A stretch of 60,000 nucleotides of DNA from Hydractinia symbiolongicarpus. Its lineage: Eukaryota; Cnidaria; Hydrozoa; Anthoathecata; Hydractiniidae. Below the pieces are notes generated by a model. The model was not told the DNA's origin and did not search any database. It saw only the letters and a list, made by a program, of their open reading frames with translations. The stretch spans positions 3,722,001-3,782,000 of the forward strand of contig NC_079881.1 of the NCBI RefSeq assembly GCF_029227915.1. The letters run 5' to 3'. Shown here one piece after another: positions 52,801-57,774 of this stretch. A program made the translations under genes and the position numbers. The stretch's first letter is position 1. Every line of letters begins with the position of its first letter.

Positions 52801-53804
52801 TAGTTTTAAAAGTGATAGTAGTTTAAACCCATAAAATTCCCTTAAAAAAACTTTTCAATATTTTTAGCACTTCTTATCATAAATTTGTTAATTTCATCAA
52901 AAAAGACCACAATTAAAAAAGTTTAAGTTTCTTGTGACTTTACCCATATATTAATTTATAACAAACAATACAACCCCTGTGGTTTAAAACCCATTACCAT
53001 AAATTTAAATTAGCATTGCAAGCAATAGTTTGATAAAATATGGAATATAGTTTAGTATATAAAGAGAACTGTAGAAAATATAATCAACTTTGTTTGTTAG
53101 AGACAAAATACACAACTGTGCGTATTATTTTAAGATGGGATTACAATGTTCGTTGTGGGGCTGTTAAATAAAAATATTATTACCTTGTACAGATCAGACT
53201 GGCTTTTATTTGGTGGAAGTAGTGGTAGTGATGGTAGACCTCTTGACTGTGAGCTGGCAAAAATTGGCATATTGCCTTCCTTAATAAATAAAAAGAATAT
53301 ACAAAAATAAAAGTAAAAAATGCTTGCTTAGATTATCTTGGGAAGTATTGTATAAATTTTATTAAACTAACAGCCTTTCTAGTTCAAACGTTAGAAATTT
53401 TTTGTCAATGTAATATTTTTGACTGCATTGACATTTACGTTGGCAGTGCTGACATGAATTAAAAAACTGAACTAAGGAGTTTAGAGTGACTTTAACCATA
53501 AATAAGAAGTTATTTGTATACATTAAGCTGTAAGATCTGATAACGTAGGTTTCAACAAAATGGAATGAACAGCAAATTTATCAGCAAAACATTAACTTTG
53601 ATTTTATATACTTTTAAAATTTTCTTCCTGCTATAGCAGTAAAATACTTTACTTTAACCTAACCTTCCCTGGCAGCAATGTGGTAAATGTTTTATGAAAT
53701 GTTTTTCTTTGGCTTTACCATAAAGAGCACAAGAAACATAATAAAATTTGCATATCTTAGTTAAATGACATTACAAAACCTACCTTTACTCTCTCAAGAG
53801 CCAT
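45..53804 (-). CDS. DNAH3: Axonemal inner-arm dynein heavy chain, DNAH3 ortholog, 81 exons, 3' end off the window
   Basis: This is the motor subunit of a single-headed inner dynein arm of cilia and flagella; it hydrolyses ATP and slides axonemal microtubules. Eighty-one exons were joined on the minus strand. All introns are GT-AG, and every exon length and phase fits its neighbours, giving 3,879 codons plus two bases (11,639 coding nt). Visible landmarks are P-loops GPAGTGKT (AAA1, residues 1363-1370), GEPLGGKT (AAA2, 1644-1651), GNTGTGKS (AAA3, 2006-2013) and GIGGSGRQS (AAA4, 2366-2374), the stalk and microtubule-binding domain, and the C-terminal domain start. DNAH3 is chosen over DNAH7/DNAH12 from remembered human DNAH3 features: the tail pattern SWTxAAPxKE then SIANN, RYYYY, and [10 protein letters not shown]. 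Human DNAH3 is about 4,100 residues, so roughly 190 are missing past the left edge. Paralogue choice is inference; the dynein identity is not in doubt. Confidence 0.95.
276..560. repeat. Degenerate repeat built on a cgtttattcaa motif, intron 80
   Basis: The intron between exons 80 and 81 contains several diverged copies of a short motif resembling gcgtttattcaatgggg, clustered most clearly at 480..560 with looser versions at 289..300 and 440..455. Spacing is irregular. It looks like the remnant of a short-unit dispersed or tandem repeat; no terminal repeats or open frame are visible. Confidence 0.45.
1972..7290 (-). CDS. DNAH3: DNAH3 exons 69-77: AAA6 (residues 3210-3642)
   Basis: Exons are 7129..7290, 6469..6629, 6145..6302, 5136..5235, 4930..4981, 4069..4275, 2684..2891, 2259..2365 and 1972..2115. 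AAA6 closes the ring and binds no nucleotide. Landmarks are [36 protein letters not shown] with [17 protein letters not shown] (exon 73, 17 codons), [10 protein letters not shown] with [29 protein letters not shown], and the GLRAN and [16 protein letters not shown] blocks. Exon 74's acceptor abuts the 38-bp minisatellite. Introns 71 (5236..6144) and 74 (2892..4068) are about 0.9 and 1.2 kb; the former shows nothing, the latter a 12-bp tandem repeat and an ATGCTTA motif cluster. Confidence 0.95.
3071..3118. repeat. 12-bp tandem repeat, four copies, intron 74
   Basis: Four head-to-tail copies of cgtcattttctc are visible, the first with a final a. It lies deep in intron 74 away from splice sites and has no evident function. 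Confidence 0.85.
3480..3935. repeat. ATGCTTA motif cluster, possible MITE remnant, intron 74
   Basis: The segment begins near tttttataagcat and ends near atgcttatataaaaa, which are roughly inverted copies, and contains several internal atgctta or taagcat words. A similar cluster lies at 38445..38810 in intron 17. No clean terminal repeat or target duplication could be fixed, so the boundaries are approximate. Confidence 0.3.
4281..4537. repeat. About 38-bp minisatellite, seven copies, abutting the exon-74 acceptor
   Basis: Seven imperfect units share gaaaacacgtggtttggttg and agtgtaagtaaaattctga, with length differences of a few bases. Each unit holds the palindrome CACGTG or a variant. Read on the gene's strand, several units contain CACGTGTTTTCTCAG, which resembles a 3' splice site. 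The last unit lies only a few bases from the real acceptor of exon 74 (exon start 4275), so the true polypyrimidine tract is partly repeat-derived. Open frames read through it on the minus strand are repeat artefacts. Confidence 0.92.
7715..12384 (-). CDS. DNAH3: DNAH3 exons 61-68: AAA5 and the buttress (residues 2923-3209)
   Basis: Exons are 12303..12384, 11491..11692, 10569..10672, 10386..10484, 9918..10022, 8636..8773, 7971..8018 and 7715..7795. AAA5 has no functional P-loop in the family and none is seen. Landmarks are [67 protein letters not shown] and [14 protein letters not shown]. Exons 66-68 form the antiparallel buttress that contacts the stalk: [17 protein letters not shown], then KPDLEEKKN, and [13 protein letters not shown]. 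Exon 67 is only 16 codons. Intron 65 (8774..9917) holds a minisatellite and a pogo-like MITE; intron 62 (10673..11490) holds nothing recognised. Confidence 0.95.
9268..9455. repeat. 46-bp minisatellite, four copies, intron 65
   Basis: Four copies of a unit beginning gctaccttgtggaaatacat and ending cacgaagtcat follow one another from about 9270. Copies 3 and 4 carry small indels or substitutions. Each unit contains short internal inverted words (catgac and gtcatg). It lies about 55 bp to the left of a pogo-like MITE. Confidence 0.9.
9511..9877. mobile_element. pogo/Tigger-like MITE (Tc1/mariner), intron 65
   Basis: The left end CAATATACTCTTGATAAGT and the right end (read inward on the opposite strand) CAGTCTACTCTCGATAAGT form imperfect terminal inverted repeats, followed on both sides by further similar gtTCCACTTAT words. 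Both ends are flanked by TA (9509..9510 and 9878..9879), the target duplication of this superfamily. The element is 367 bp with no coding capacity. The TIR sequence resembles pogo-group ends (CAGT...CTCGATAA); that assignment is from general knowledge. Confidence 0.75.
12051..12070. repeat. Perfect 20-bp palindrome, intron 61
   Basis: The sequence is two tandem copies of ttctatagaa, making a perfectly self-complementary 20-mer. It is AT-rich and may be incidental. Confidence 0.9.
12694..15767 (-). CDS. DNAH3: DNAH3 exons 55-60: coiled-coil stalk and microtubule-binding domain (residues 2570-2922)
   Basis: Exons are 15482..15767, 14601..14768, 13952..14169, 13560..13671, 13246..13341 and 12694..12872. 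The first coiled-coil arm (CC1) covers exons 55-56, with heptad-like Lys/Glu/Leu spacing and the block [15 protein letters not shown] at its base. The microtubule-binding domain spans the end of exon 56 through exon 58. It begins [14 protein letters not shown] and includes [21 protein letters not shown], and the SACEG-type motif ([16 protein letters not shown]). The second arm (CC2) is exons 59-60, ending at [10 protein letters not shown] where AAA5 begins. Each functional piece is bounded by introns. Intron 55 carries the 27-bp minisatellite; the others hold nothing recognised. Confidence 0.96.
14917..15340. repeat. 27-bp minisatellite, about 16 copies, intron 55
   Basis: Units of 27 bp (gacattgcaggaactgagga plus aatggag) are repeated about sixteen times with sparse substitutions. 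Because the unit is a multiple of three and has no stop in several frames, it creates long open frames on both strands (MEDIAGTEE-type on plus, MSSISSVPA-type on minus). It is intronic: exons 55 (15482..15767) and 56 (14601..14768) join in frame across it. The right-hand copies are more uniform than the left, suggesting recent expansion at one end. Confidence 0.95.
16442..19904 (-). CDS. DNAH3: DNAH3 exons 49-54: end of AAA3 and AAA4 (residues 2178-2569)
   Basis: Exons are 19468..19904, 18837..18964, 18386..18510, 17771..17956, 17366..17533 and 16442..16575. Exon 49, at 437 bp the largest in the gene, encodes [20 protein letters not shown] and [15 protein letters not shown], both hallmark heavy-chain segments. 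The AAA4 P-loop is GIGGSGRQS (2366-2374): the canonical Lys is Arg-Gln, as in axonemal heavy chains generally, so reduced or altered nucleotide binding is a family trait, not damage. Walker B is VFLFSD (2420-2425). The [18 protein letters not shown] block (exon 53) precedes the stalk. Introns 48-53 are 160-860 bp with no recognised repeats. Confidence 0.96.
20076..23888 (-). CDS. DNAH3: DNAH3 exons 42-48: AAA3 (residues 1879-2177)
   Basis: Exons are 23727..23888, 23051..23176, 22300..22457, 21785..21865, 21595..21715, 21379..21441 and 20076..20261. AAA3 is the main regulatory nucleotide site. The P-loop is GNTGTGKS (2006-2013). [14 protein letters not shown] follows, then Walker [11 protein letters not shown] (2069-2078) and, in exon 48, [13 protein letters not shown], the sensor I region. 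Exon 47 encodes only 21 residues, and a SINE sits 11 bp past its donor GT consensus. Exon 43 ([12 protein letters not shown] then a short Trp-containing stretch) is the most divergent part relative to human. Introns 43 (22458..23050) and 47 apart from the SINE hold nothing recognised. Confidence 0.96.
21090..21362 (+). mobile_element. tRNA-derived SINE, intron 47
   Basis: The head resembles a tRNA gene: an A-box-like atggtgtagcgc at 21099..21110 and a B box ggttcgagtcc at 21130..21140 (consensus GGTTCGANNCC), spaced as in Pol III internal promoters. A roughly 200-bp unrelated body follows. The 3' end is a short tandem tail acttacttacttac (21347..21361), typical of SINEs mobilised by CR1/L2-type LINEs. 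It is antisense to DNAH3. No target duplication could be fixed. The head cannot fold as a good modern tRNA. Confidence 0.75.
24025..28497 (-). CDS. DNAH3: DNAH3 exons 35-41: AAA2 (residues 1579-1878)
   Basis: Exons are 28345..28497, 28106..28183, 27623..27679, 27087..27305, 26432..26563, 24962..25076 and 24025..24170. AAA2 binds nucleotide structurally in most dyneins. The P-loop is GEPLGGKT (1644-1651), followed by YKIINPKSI and MGQLYG. Walker B is WILFDGPVD with Asp at 1727, where the catalytic Glu is replaced by Gly as is usual for AAA2. Exon 38 ends in VLDDNKK, and exon 39 carries [13 protein letters not shown], the sensor/arginine region. Exon 37 is just 19 codons. Intron 39 (25077..26431, 1,355 bp) contains a perfect hairpin listed separately; otherwise the introns hold only AT-rich sequence. 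Confidence 0.96.
26243..26294. repeat. Perfect 23-bp inverted repeat with 6-nt loop, intron 39
   Basis: Left arm 26243..26265 and right arm 26272..26294 are exact reverse complements, separated by attggc. The arms contain ttggtatactgatgtccaa. Pairing stops abruptly on the outer side. Transcribed on either strand this would make a 23-bp stem. It could be a MITE core, a recent fold-back duplication, or a small-RNA-type hairpin; the stem is short for a typical pre-miRNA. Confidence 0.9.
29002..31931 (-). CDS. DNAH3: DNAH3 exons 29-34: AAA1, the main ATPase site (residues 1281-1578)
   Basis: Exons are 31733..31931, 31482..31590, 31102..31221, 30327..30497, 29841..29932 and 29002..29203. AAA1 is the principal site of ATP hydrolysis. 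YGYEYLGN and [11 protein letters not shown] precede the Walker A GPAGTGKT (residues 1363-1370, Lys1369), followed by [11 protein letters not shown]. Walker B is CFDEFN (1413-1418, with Asp1415 and Glu1416). [19 protein letters not shown] contains the sensor-I Asn and the arginine-bearing loop. Exon 34 contains [14 protein letters not shown], typical of the AAA1 small domain. All catalytic residues expected of an active site are present. Introns here are 300-640 bp with nothing recognised. Confidence 0.97.
32255..35869 (-). CDS. DNAH3: DNAH3 exons 21-28: linker (residues 893-1280)
   Basis: Exons are 35778..35869, 35572..35686, 35319..35489, 34723..34848, 34196..34332, 33532..33733, 32654..32785 and 32255..32444. 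The linker is the lever that swings across the AAA ring during the power stroke. Key blocks in order are [12 protein letters not shown] and GSPFIKPFE (exon 23), [12 protein letters not shown] with the SEDI and PEEGRKF motifs (exon 24), [18 protein letters not shown] across exons 25 and 26, and the [14 protein letters not shown] helix. The segment around the exon 25-27 equivalents is among the most conserved in the family. Introns 20 (918 bp) and 26 (746 bp) hold nothing I recognise. Confidence 0.95.
36788..41877 (-). CDS. DNAH3: DNAH3 exons 14-20: stem leading to the linker (residues 560-892)
   Basis: Exons are 41699..41877, 40969..41153, 40511..40634, 39358..39424, 38315..38401, 37357..37501 and 36788..36999. 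Recognisable family blocks are TVPLNMFCL (exon 14), VFGWPKRI before IFELSDNR (exon 16), LWRTALQF then DEWMNGPF across exons 19 and 20, and [10 protein letters not shown] at the end of exon 20. The last is a near-invariant heavy-chain motif marking the end of the stem. Several segments (exons 16-18) are rich in Lys, Glu and Leu and look alpha-helical or coiled. Introns 16 to 18 are about 0.8-1.1 kb each: 16 carries a Harbinger-like MITE, 17 only AT-rich sequence, 18 nothing recognised. Confidence 0.92.
38445..38810. repeat. ATGCTTA motif cluster, intron 17
   Basis: About six copies of atgctta or a near variant occur in 360 bp, in the same style as the 3480..3935 segment in intron 74. No clean terminal repeats were found. 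Possibly a second decayed copy of the same family. Confidence 0.3.
39611..40334. mobile_element. PIF/Harbinger-like MITE, intron 16
   Basis: The ends GACCATGTTCACACTATACC (left) and, read inward from the right, GACCATGTTCACATTACAC are imperfect terminal inverted repeats. Immediately outside both ends is TAA (39608..39610 and 40335..40337), matching the 3-bp TWA target duplication of PIF/Harbinger elements. The subterminal motif ttcacactata...gatag recurs inside, near 39681 and 40268. The 724-bp interior has no transposase; an 84-codon frame at 39925..40179 is not convincing. Confidence 0.75.
42109..45120 (-). CDS. DNAH3: DNAH3 exons 9-13: stem (residues 352-559)
   Basis: Exons are 44925..45120, 43830..43883, 43305..43433, 42517..42653 and 42109..42214. 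Exon 9 encodes the [11 protein letters not shown] block characteristic of the DNAH3/7/12 group. Exon 10 is only 18 codons. Exons 11-13 carry a helical stem segment containing the motifs [16 protein letters not shown] and YLETY. Human DNAH3 has extra residues between the exon-11 and exon-12 equivalents that are absent here. Intron 9 (43884..44924) has a 19-bp T run near 44650 and a purine-rich stretch near 44437..44503 but nothing I can name. Intron 11 holds an inverted-repeat element (42811..43250). Confidence 0.9.
42811..43250. mobile_element. Inverted-repeat element, possible MITE, intron 11
   Basis: GGCTTGAAATCC at 42818..42829 is mirrored by ggatttgaagcc at 43228..43239. The subterminal regions both carry repeated gactcgc or gcgagtc words, giving the block a higher GC content than its surroundings. 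No target duplication is evident, so class and exact limits are unresolved. Confidence 0.45.
45121..46088. other. Intron 8, 3' part on the gene strand: no recognised content
   Basis: About 970 bp of AT-rich sequence between exon 9 and the LINE. I see no open frame, repeat or RNA gene in it. Confidence 0.5.
46334..47623 (+). pseudogene. LINE endonuclease domain and start of reverse transcriptase
   Basis: A 429-codon frame. Endonuclease motifs in order are YRPP (residues 61-64), LGDINVNF (95-102), LIDVILTN (137-144) and LSDHD (159-163), which match the catalytic and substrate-contacting positions of APE-type LINE endonucleases. The linker to the RT is Lys-rich, and the RT begins at [12 protein letters not shown] near the end of the frame. 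The frame then runs into unrelated residues and a stop because sequence is missing at about 47595..47615, consistent with an internal deletion plus frame change. Confidence 0.85.
47574..48892 (+). pseudogene. LINE reverse transcriptase and C-terminal region, interrupted
   Basis: Two open blocks (47574..47981 and 48023..48892) in different frames. The first holds [29 protein letters not shown] and DLSKAFDTL, which are RT palm and finger motifs. The second begins at [12 protein letters not shown] and has the catalytic FADD (residues 25-28 of that block), then the [14 protein letters not shown] type C-terminus. Between them, residues expected between GIRGSA and the CGVP segment are absent, and CGVP is followed by TAA where the family has Gln. 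The copy cannot encode an active enzyme. Confidence 0.85.
48901..49328. other. Intron 8, 5' part on the gene strand: AT-rich, no recognised content
   Basis: The stretch between the LINE tail and exon 8 contains runs of ATT and TAA trinucleotides near 49235..49272 but no open frame or repeat family I can name. Confidence 0.5.
49329..50522 (-). CDS. DNAH3: DNAH3 exons 6-8: N-terminal tail (residues 245-351)
   Basis: Exons are 50447..50522, 49595..49714 and 49329..49454. They encode [15 protein letters not shown], then a VPWH motif, then HLFITNP and LQNLWYERF, all in the order seen in DNAH3. Phases chain as 1-2-2-2. Between exons 6 and 7, at 50035..50340, lies a 101-codon open frame with no dynein similarity; it is skipped because exon 6 joins exon 7 in frame across AA|A (Lys) and the joined protein matches the family without a gap. 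Intron 6 is 732 bp and featureless apart from that frame. The start of intron 8 lies immediately downstream on the minus strand. Confidence 0.9.
51040..51271 (-). CDS. DNAH3: DNAH3 exon 5: tail segment with ten-residue asparagine run (residues 168-244)
   Basis: Exon 5 is 232 bp, phase 0 in and phase 1 out. It opens with the RYYYYI motif (residues 168-173), a DNAH3 signature, and continues with a predicted helix around DHILTF. It then runs into ten consecutive Asn codons, nine AAC plus one AAT at about 51132..51161, followed by a further Asn-rich stretch (YNNDNN). On the plus strand this is a (GTT)n microsatellite. The run sits where human DNAH3 has a variable helical linker, so it probably forms a flexible loop. 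The frame stays open through it, so the repeat is translated, not intronic. Length polymorphism among alleles is likely from the pure trinucleotide tract. Intron 5 (50523..51039) contains nothing recognised. Confidence 0.9.
51424..53804 (-). CDS. DNAH3: DNAH3 exons 1-4: N-terminal tail (residues 1-167)
   Basis: Exons are 53784..53804, 53184..53279, 51881..52149 and 51424..51538. The start ATG (53804..53802) is chosen because an upstream ATG at about 53841 opens only nine codons before a stop. The tail is low-complexity and basic, with a proline-rich stretch (LPSLPLLPP, residues about 22-30). It then carries a block [10 protein letters not shown] followed by SESIANN (about residues 55-79) that matches the conserved tail of animal DNAH3 and is absent from most other heavy chains. 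This region dimerises or docks the arm on the doublet in related dyneins; its exact partner here is not visible. The exon-2 acceptor has two possible AG sites 5 bp apart; the upstream one keeps the frame. Introns 1 (504 bp), 2 (1,034 bp) and 3 (342 bp) hold nothing I recognise. Weak open frames at 52017..52418 (plus strand) are fortuitous. Confidence 0.88.
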
Positions 53805-53853
53805 CAGGATTTAGTTGAAATCATACACTTGATTTTTCATTTTTGTTAGTATA
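53805..53853 (-). promoter_or_regulatory. Probable DNAH3 5' UTR with upstream splice acceptor and nine-codon uORF
   Basis: Reading away from the start codon on the minus strand, a pyrimidine tract and CAG (TTTTCTTTCAG) end at base 53854. This is a good 3' splice site 49 bp upstream of the ATG. It could receive a 5' noncoding exon or a trans-spliced leader. Between them is an ATG opening nine codons before TAA. No TATA box or other promoter element could be assigned. Confidence 0.4.
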
Positions 53854-54420
53854 CTGAAAGAAAATGTAGATGTTTAAAAGTATGAATTTTCAGTTGCACT
53901 CTGTCTTTACACATGATGGAATGGGACCCAAATGAGACACGTTTTCATTAAGAAATGAACTATAATAATAAATAAATTTGGTAAAGCTTTTTAAAAATAT
54001 ATACTTGTGTCTTGTTTTTCATTCAGATTTAATAGACGCTATCGCTAGTGATTCAGAGACCGAAGGTTTTTAGTGGTTTCCAAGCAGTAATGATAGTAGC
54101 GATAAAGATTTAAAAAAAACAACCTTATACTTTATATTTTGTTCAACTTAACAGCTCTAAAAAAGTGTACTCACGCATTAAAACTGTTCCCATTTTAAAA
54201 TAACAGTTGGAAAAAACAAAACCTGTGCAACATTCTGTTATAAATATTTATTTATTCAAAAATTTATTTGATGAAAGAAGCTTTTCTTTTCTTTAAATAG
54301 CTACAAGTTAAAAGAAAACAGCATTGTCTGATTCGGTACTATCAGCATTAGCTGAGGATCAACTAATTTAAATTAATTTCAATTAATTATTATTTCAATA
54401 ATCTGAGATAAGGGAGTCGC
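53854..54420. other. 5' flank or first intron of DNAH3: nothing recognised
   Basis: AT-rich sequence without convincing open frames, repeats or RNA genes. The DNAH3 promoter may lie here or further right, depending on whether there is a noncoding first exon. Confidence 0.4.
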
Positions 54421-54430
54421 ATGCGCATTC

Positions 54431-54481
54431 ATGACCAAGACTGACAGCAGTCTTGGTCATAAATGGCATGCGATCGCATGC
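54431..54481. repeat. Perfect 13-bp hairpin next to a 16-bp palindrome
   Basis: ATGACCAAGACTG (54431..54443) and its exact reverse complement (54448..54460) flank a 4-nt loop. Six bases later is GCATGCGATCGCATGC (54466..54481), a perfect 16-bp palindrome in an unusually GC-rich patch. The word attcatgaccaagact at 54427..54442 recurs in both copies of the 1.2-kb duplication (near 55678 and 56923). Confidence 0.9.
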
Positions 54482-54489
54482 GCATGCCC

Positions 54490-55316
54490 CCACACACGGC
54501 ATGTGAAATTCGGGCGTGCTCTTTATCACACGCCTTGCTCTACATCGTACACACACCAAGCAGAACTGAGCTATTTTAAAGTAATCCCTTACCCAAACTT
54601 TACCCAATACATAATTGTTCTTCCATGTTAAAATGTATCTCAATGTATTTCTATTAAATACCCACCTTCATTAAATTTGCTGACGCGAGATACATTTCAA
54701 ATGTTTTGCGTCAGCATTGCATTGACAATATTTTTTTTGCTTTTCAGCTGACAAAAAATTTTGTCATTACCTTGTATTGATCTCCTTAAGACGATGACAA
54801 ATGGAAATGAAGTACAAGTCCTATTGACCTACCTTCCCGATGGTGTACTTCTTAAGTTAATAGTTCTGTCCCAACTAGCTCTCTATTTTTTTAGGAAGTA
54901 AGTTGTACACATGCTATTTATGAACTGAAGATCAGGGCGTCATAAATTTGAATATCGCAGAAGTCCCCGGTGACATGCTTCGAAAATGCTTGTCACAGAC
55001 ACAGTTCAATGCAAAGCAAAACTGTACAGGAGACTCAATTGTCAGAGTCTTCGCAGAACATCTCTTCTCACAAAACCGAGGGCAGGGTTGACTTACTGCT
55101 TGCTGTGTCGTGTAGGAGACAGAACTTCTGAACTTCTTTTTAATATGATATACAATTTTTTCGATTATTATTACTAAACATATTTGATTTCTCTTTTCCC
55201 TTTTAAAAAGACTTTTAAAACTTTATTGAACATGTTTTTTCTTTGTTATTATTACATCACGAGAACATTCGTCTGAAAGCTGTATTCAGGTACAGGACTC
55301 CCATGGTCACTCTTCT
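54490..55316. other. Intergenic: nothing recognised
   Basis: No gene or repeat family identified. Short frames such as 54986..55177 lack recognisable similarity. Confidence 0.4.
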
Positions 55317-57774
55317 CACGGTATTCTCTGTGACGATGAAGGTCAGACTAACTTGTGACATGGTTATAAATAGTCTTTTGTCTTTCGTTCAAGTCTCAGT
55401 GTAATGCACCAGCCGAGCATAAGAGTGTCAGTATCAAGTAAAAGGGCCAACTTTAATGTTCTCTATACCTTACCCTCTTCATAATAACACCAATCATTTA
55501 AATTTCACAACAAAATTACGTCGGCAATTTTTATGCCAACTACTATGCTTCAAAAACTCTGCGCTGCCGCTCTCCTGAATGTAATAATTGCACGCCAAAA
55601 TCATAAGCTAGGCGTGCGATACTTACCGCACGCCTGTATTAGTGTAGGTGTATGTACCACCGCACGTGGGTCCACATATTCATGACCAAGACTGTGACAG
55701 AGTCGCTAGTTCAGACACTTGGTATATACTCTTGTTTGAGGTTTACGATTTTAAATGTCCCCAACTTGTCTCTAGCATAAAAAAAATAATGACACAGAAC
55801 TAAAAAACAACAAAAAGGCAACCACACGCATTTGTTTTTAAAATAATTAGGGTAAGTAAAAATATGCTGAATTTATTTCTTAATCATGCGGGATATAGGA
55901 AGATGCAGGTTATAGGAAGATGCAGGTTATAGGAAGATGCGGGCTATCTGATAGCATTTGGTTTGTAACCCCTGAAAAGCTAAACTGCGGGTTATATACC
56001 AGGAAAAGTTATTACTGTTCCTTGGGGCATTAGGAATGACTTTAGATTTCATACAAACAAATCTTGGTCATCGTATAAAAGGTGCAACAAAAATTTTCTG
56101 ATATATGCACTTTTTAAGAAAGTGAATTAGGAAACATGATATAAAGCTGCAACGCAGATACAAACCCACTCACCGTACCTGCAGATATTTTATGCGTTAT
56201 AAATTATTCGCTATAAACACTTATTAAAAATAATTATATTATAAAATTAACAAATAAATTACTGAATATGCACAATGCACAATTTTTTGGAATGTCTCTT
56301 TTATTATCAGTACTAAATTGCCCAGAAACATATTCTCCACTAAAAAACTTTATATCACCAGTGTAGTTCTTGTTGTTTTTTACTAAGTACTCTTAAGTTT
56401 ATGCCTTTAAAATATATTCACATTCTTTGTACAGAGATATTTTGTTACACCAGATGTTGTGGTATAAGGCATGGTGCCTGTATCCTCACTGTTAATGGTT
56501 TATTAACTATAGCTATTAATGGTTCATTACCGTTCAGTAGCTAGCTAAGCTACATGGTATTCACGGTATTCTCTGTGACGATGAAGGTCAGACTAACTTG
56601 TGACATGGTTATAAATAGTCTTTTGTCTTTCGTTCAAGTCTCAGTGTAATGCACCAGCCGAGCATAAGAGTGTCAGTATCAAGTAAAAGGGCCAACTTTA
56701 ATGTTCTCTATACCTTACCCTCTTCATAATAACACCAATCATTTAAATTTCACAACAAAATTACGTCGGCAATTTTTATGCCAACTACTATGCTTCAAAA
56801 ACTCTGCGCTGCCGCTCTCCTGAATGTAATAATTGCACGCCAAAATCATAAGCTAGGCGTGCGATACTTACCGCACGCCTGTATTAGTGTAGGTGTATGT
56901 ACCACCGCACGTGGGTCCACATATTCATGACCAAGACTGTGACAGAGTCGCTAGTTCAGACACTTGGTATATACTCTTGTTTGAGGTTTACGATTTTAAA
57001 TGTCCCCAACTTGTCTCTAGCATAAAAAAAATAATGACACAGAACTAAAAAACAACAAAAAGGCAACCACACGCATTTGTTTTTAAAATAATTAGGGTAA
57101 GTAAAAATATGCTGAATTTATTTCTTAATCATGCGGGATATAGGAAGATGCAGGTTATAGGAAGATGCAGGTTATAGGAAGATGCGGGCTATCTGATAGC
57201 ATTTGGTTTGTAACCCCTGAAAAGCTAAACTGCGGGTTATATACCAGGAAAAGTTATTACTGTTCCTTGGGGCATTAGGAATGACTTTAGATTTCATACA
57301 AACAAATCTTGGTCATCGTATAAAAGGTGCAACAAAAATTTTCTGATATATGCACTTTTTAAGAAAGTGAATTAGGAAACATGATATAAAGCTGCAACGC
57401 AGATACAAACCCACTCACCGTACCTGCAGATATTTTATGCGTTATAAATTATTCGCTATAAACACTTATTAAAAATAATTATATTATAAAATTAACAAAT
57501 AAATTACTGAATATGCACAATGCACAATTTTTTGGAATGTCTCTTTTATTATCAGTACTAAATTGCCCAGAAACATATTCTCCACTAAAAAACTTTATAT
57601 CACCAGTGTAGTTCTTGTTGTTTTTTACTAAGTACTCTTAAGTTTATGCCTTTAAAATATATTCACATTCTTTGTACAGAGATATTTTGTTACACCAGAT
57701 GTTGTGGTATAAGGCATGGTGCCTGTATCCTCACTGTTAATGGTTTATTAACTATAGCTATTAATGGTTCATTA
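55317..57774. repeat. Tandem duplication of a 1,213-bp unit, 32-bp spacer, copies apparently identical
   Basis: Copy 1 is 55317..56529 and copy 2 is 56562..57774. The offset is a constant 1,245 bp at both ends, so no net indel separates the copies, and I saw no mismatch on reading through. Each copy contains a 9-bp perfect hairpin (AGGCGTGCG and complement, 55610..55635), a run of 17-bp tandem units (ataggaagatgcaggtt, about 55892..55945), and the attcatgaccaagact word. No coding frame, long terminal repeat hallmarks (TG...CA) or transposase is visible. Confidence 0.93.

Noticed and set aside
45-53804. DNAH3 as a pseudogene
   Set aside because: All 81 exons are in frame with intact GT-AG sites and catalytic motifs; the missing C-terminus is due to the window edge.
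55317-57774. Paired LTRs of a retrotransposon
   Set aside because: Only 32 bp separates the copies, there are no TG...CA ends, primer-binding site or coding sequence between them.
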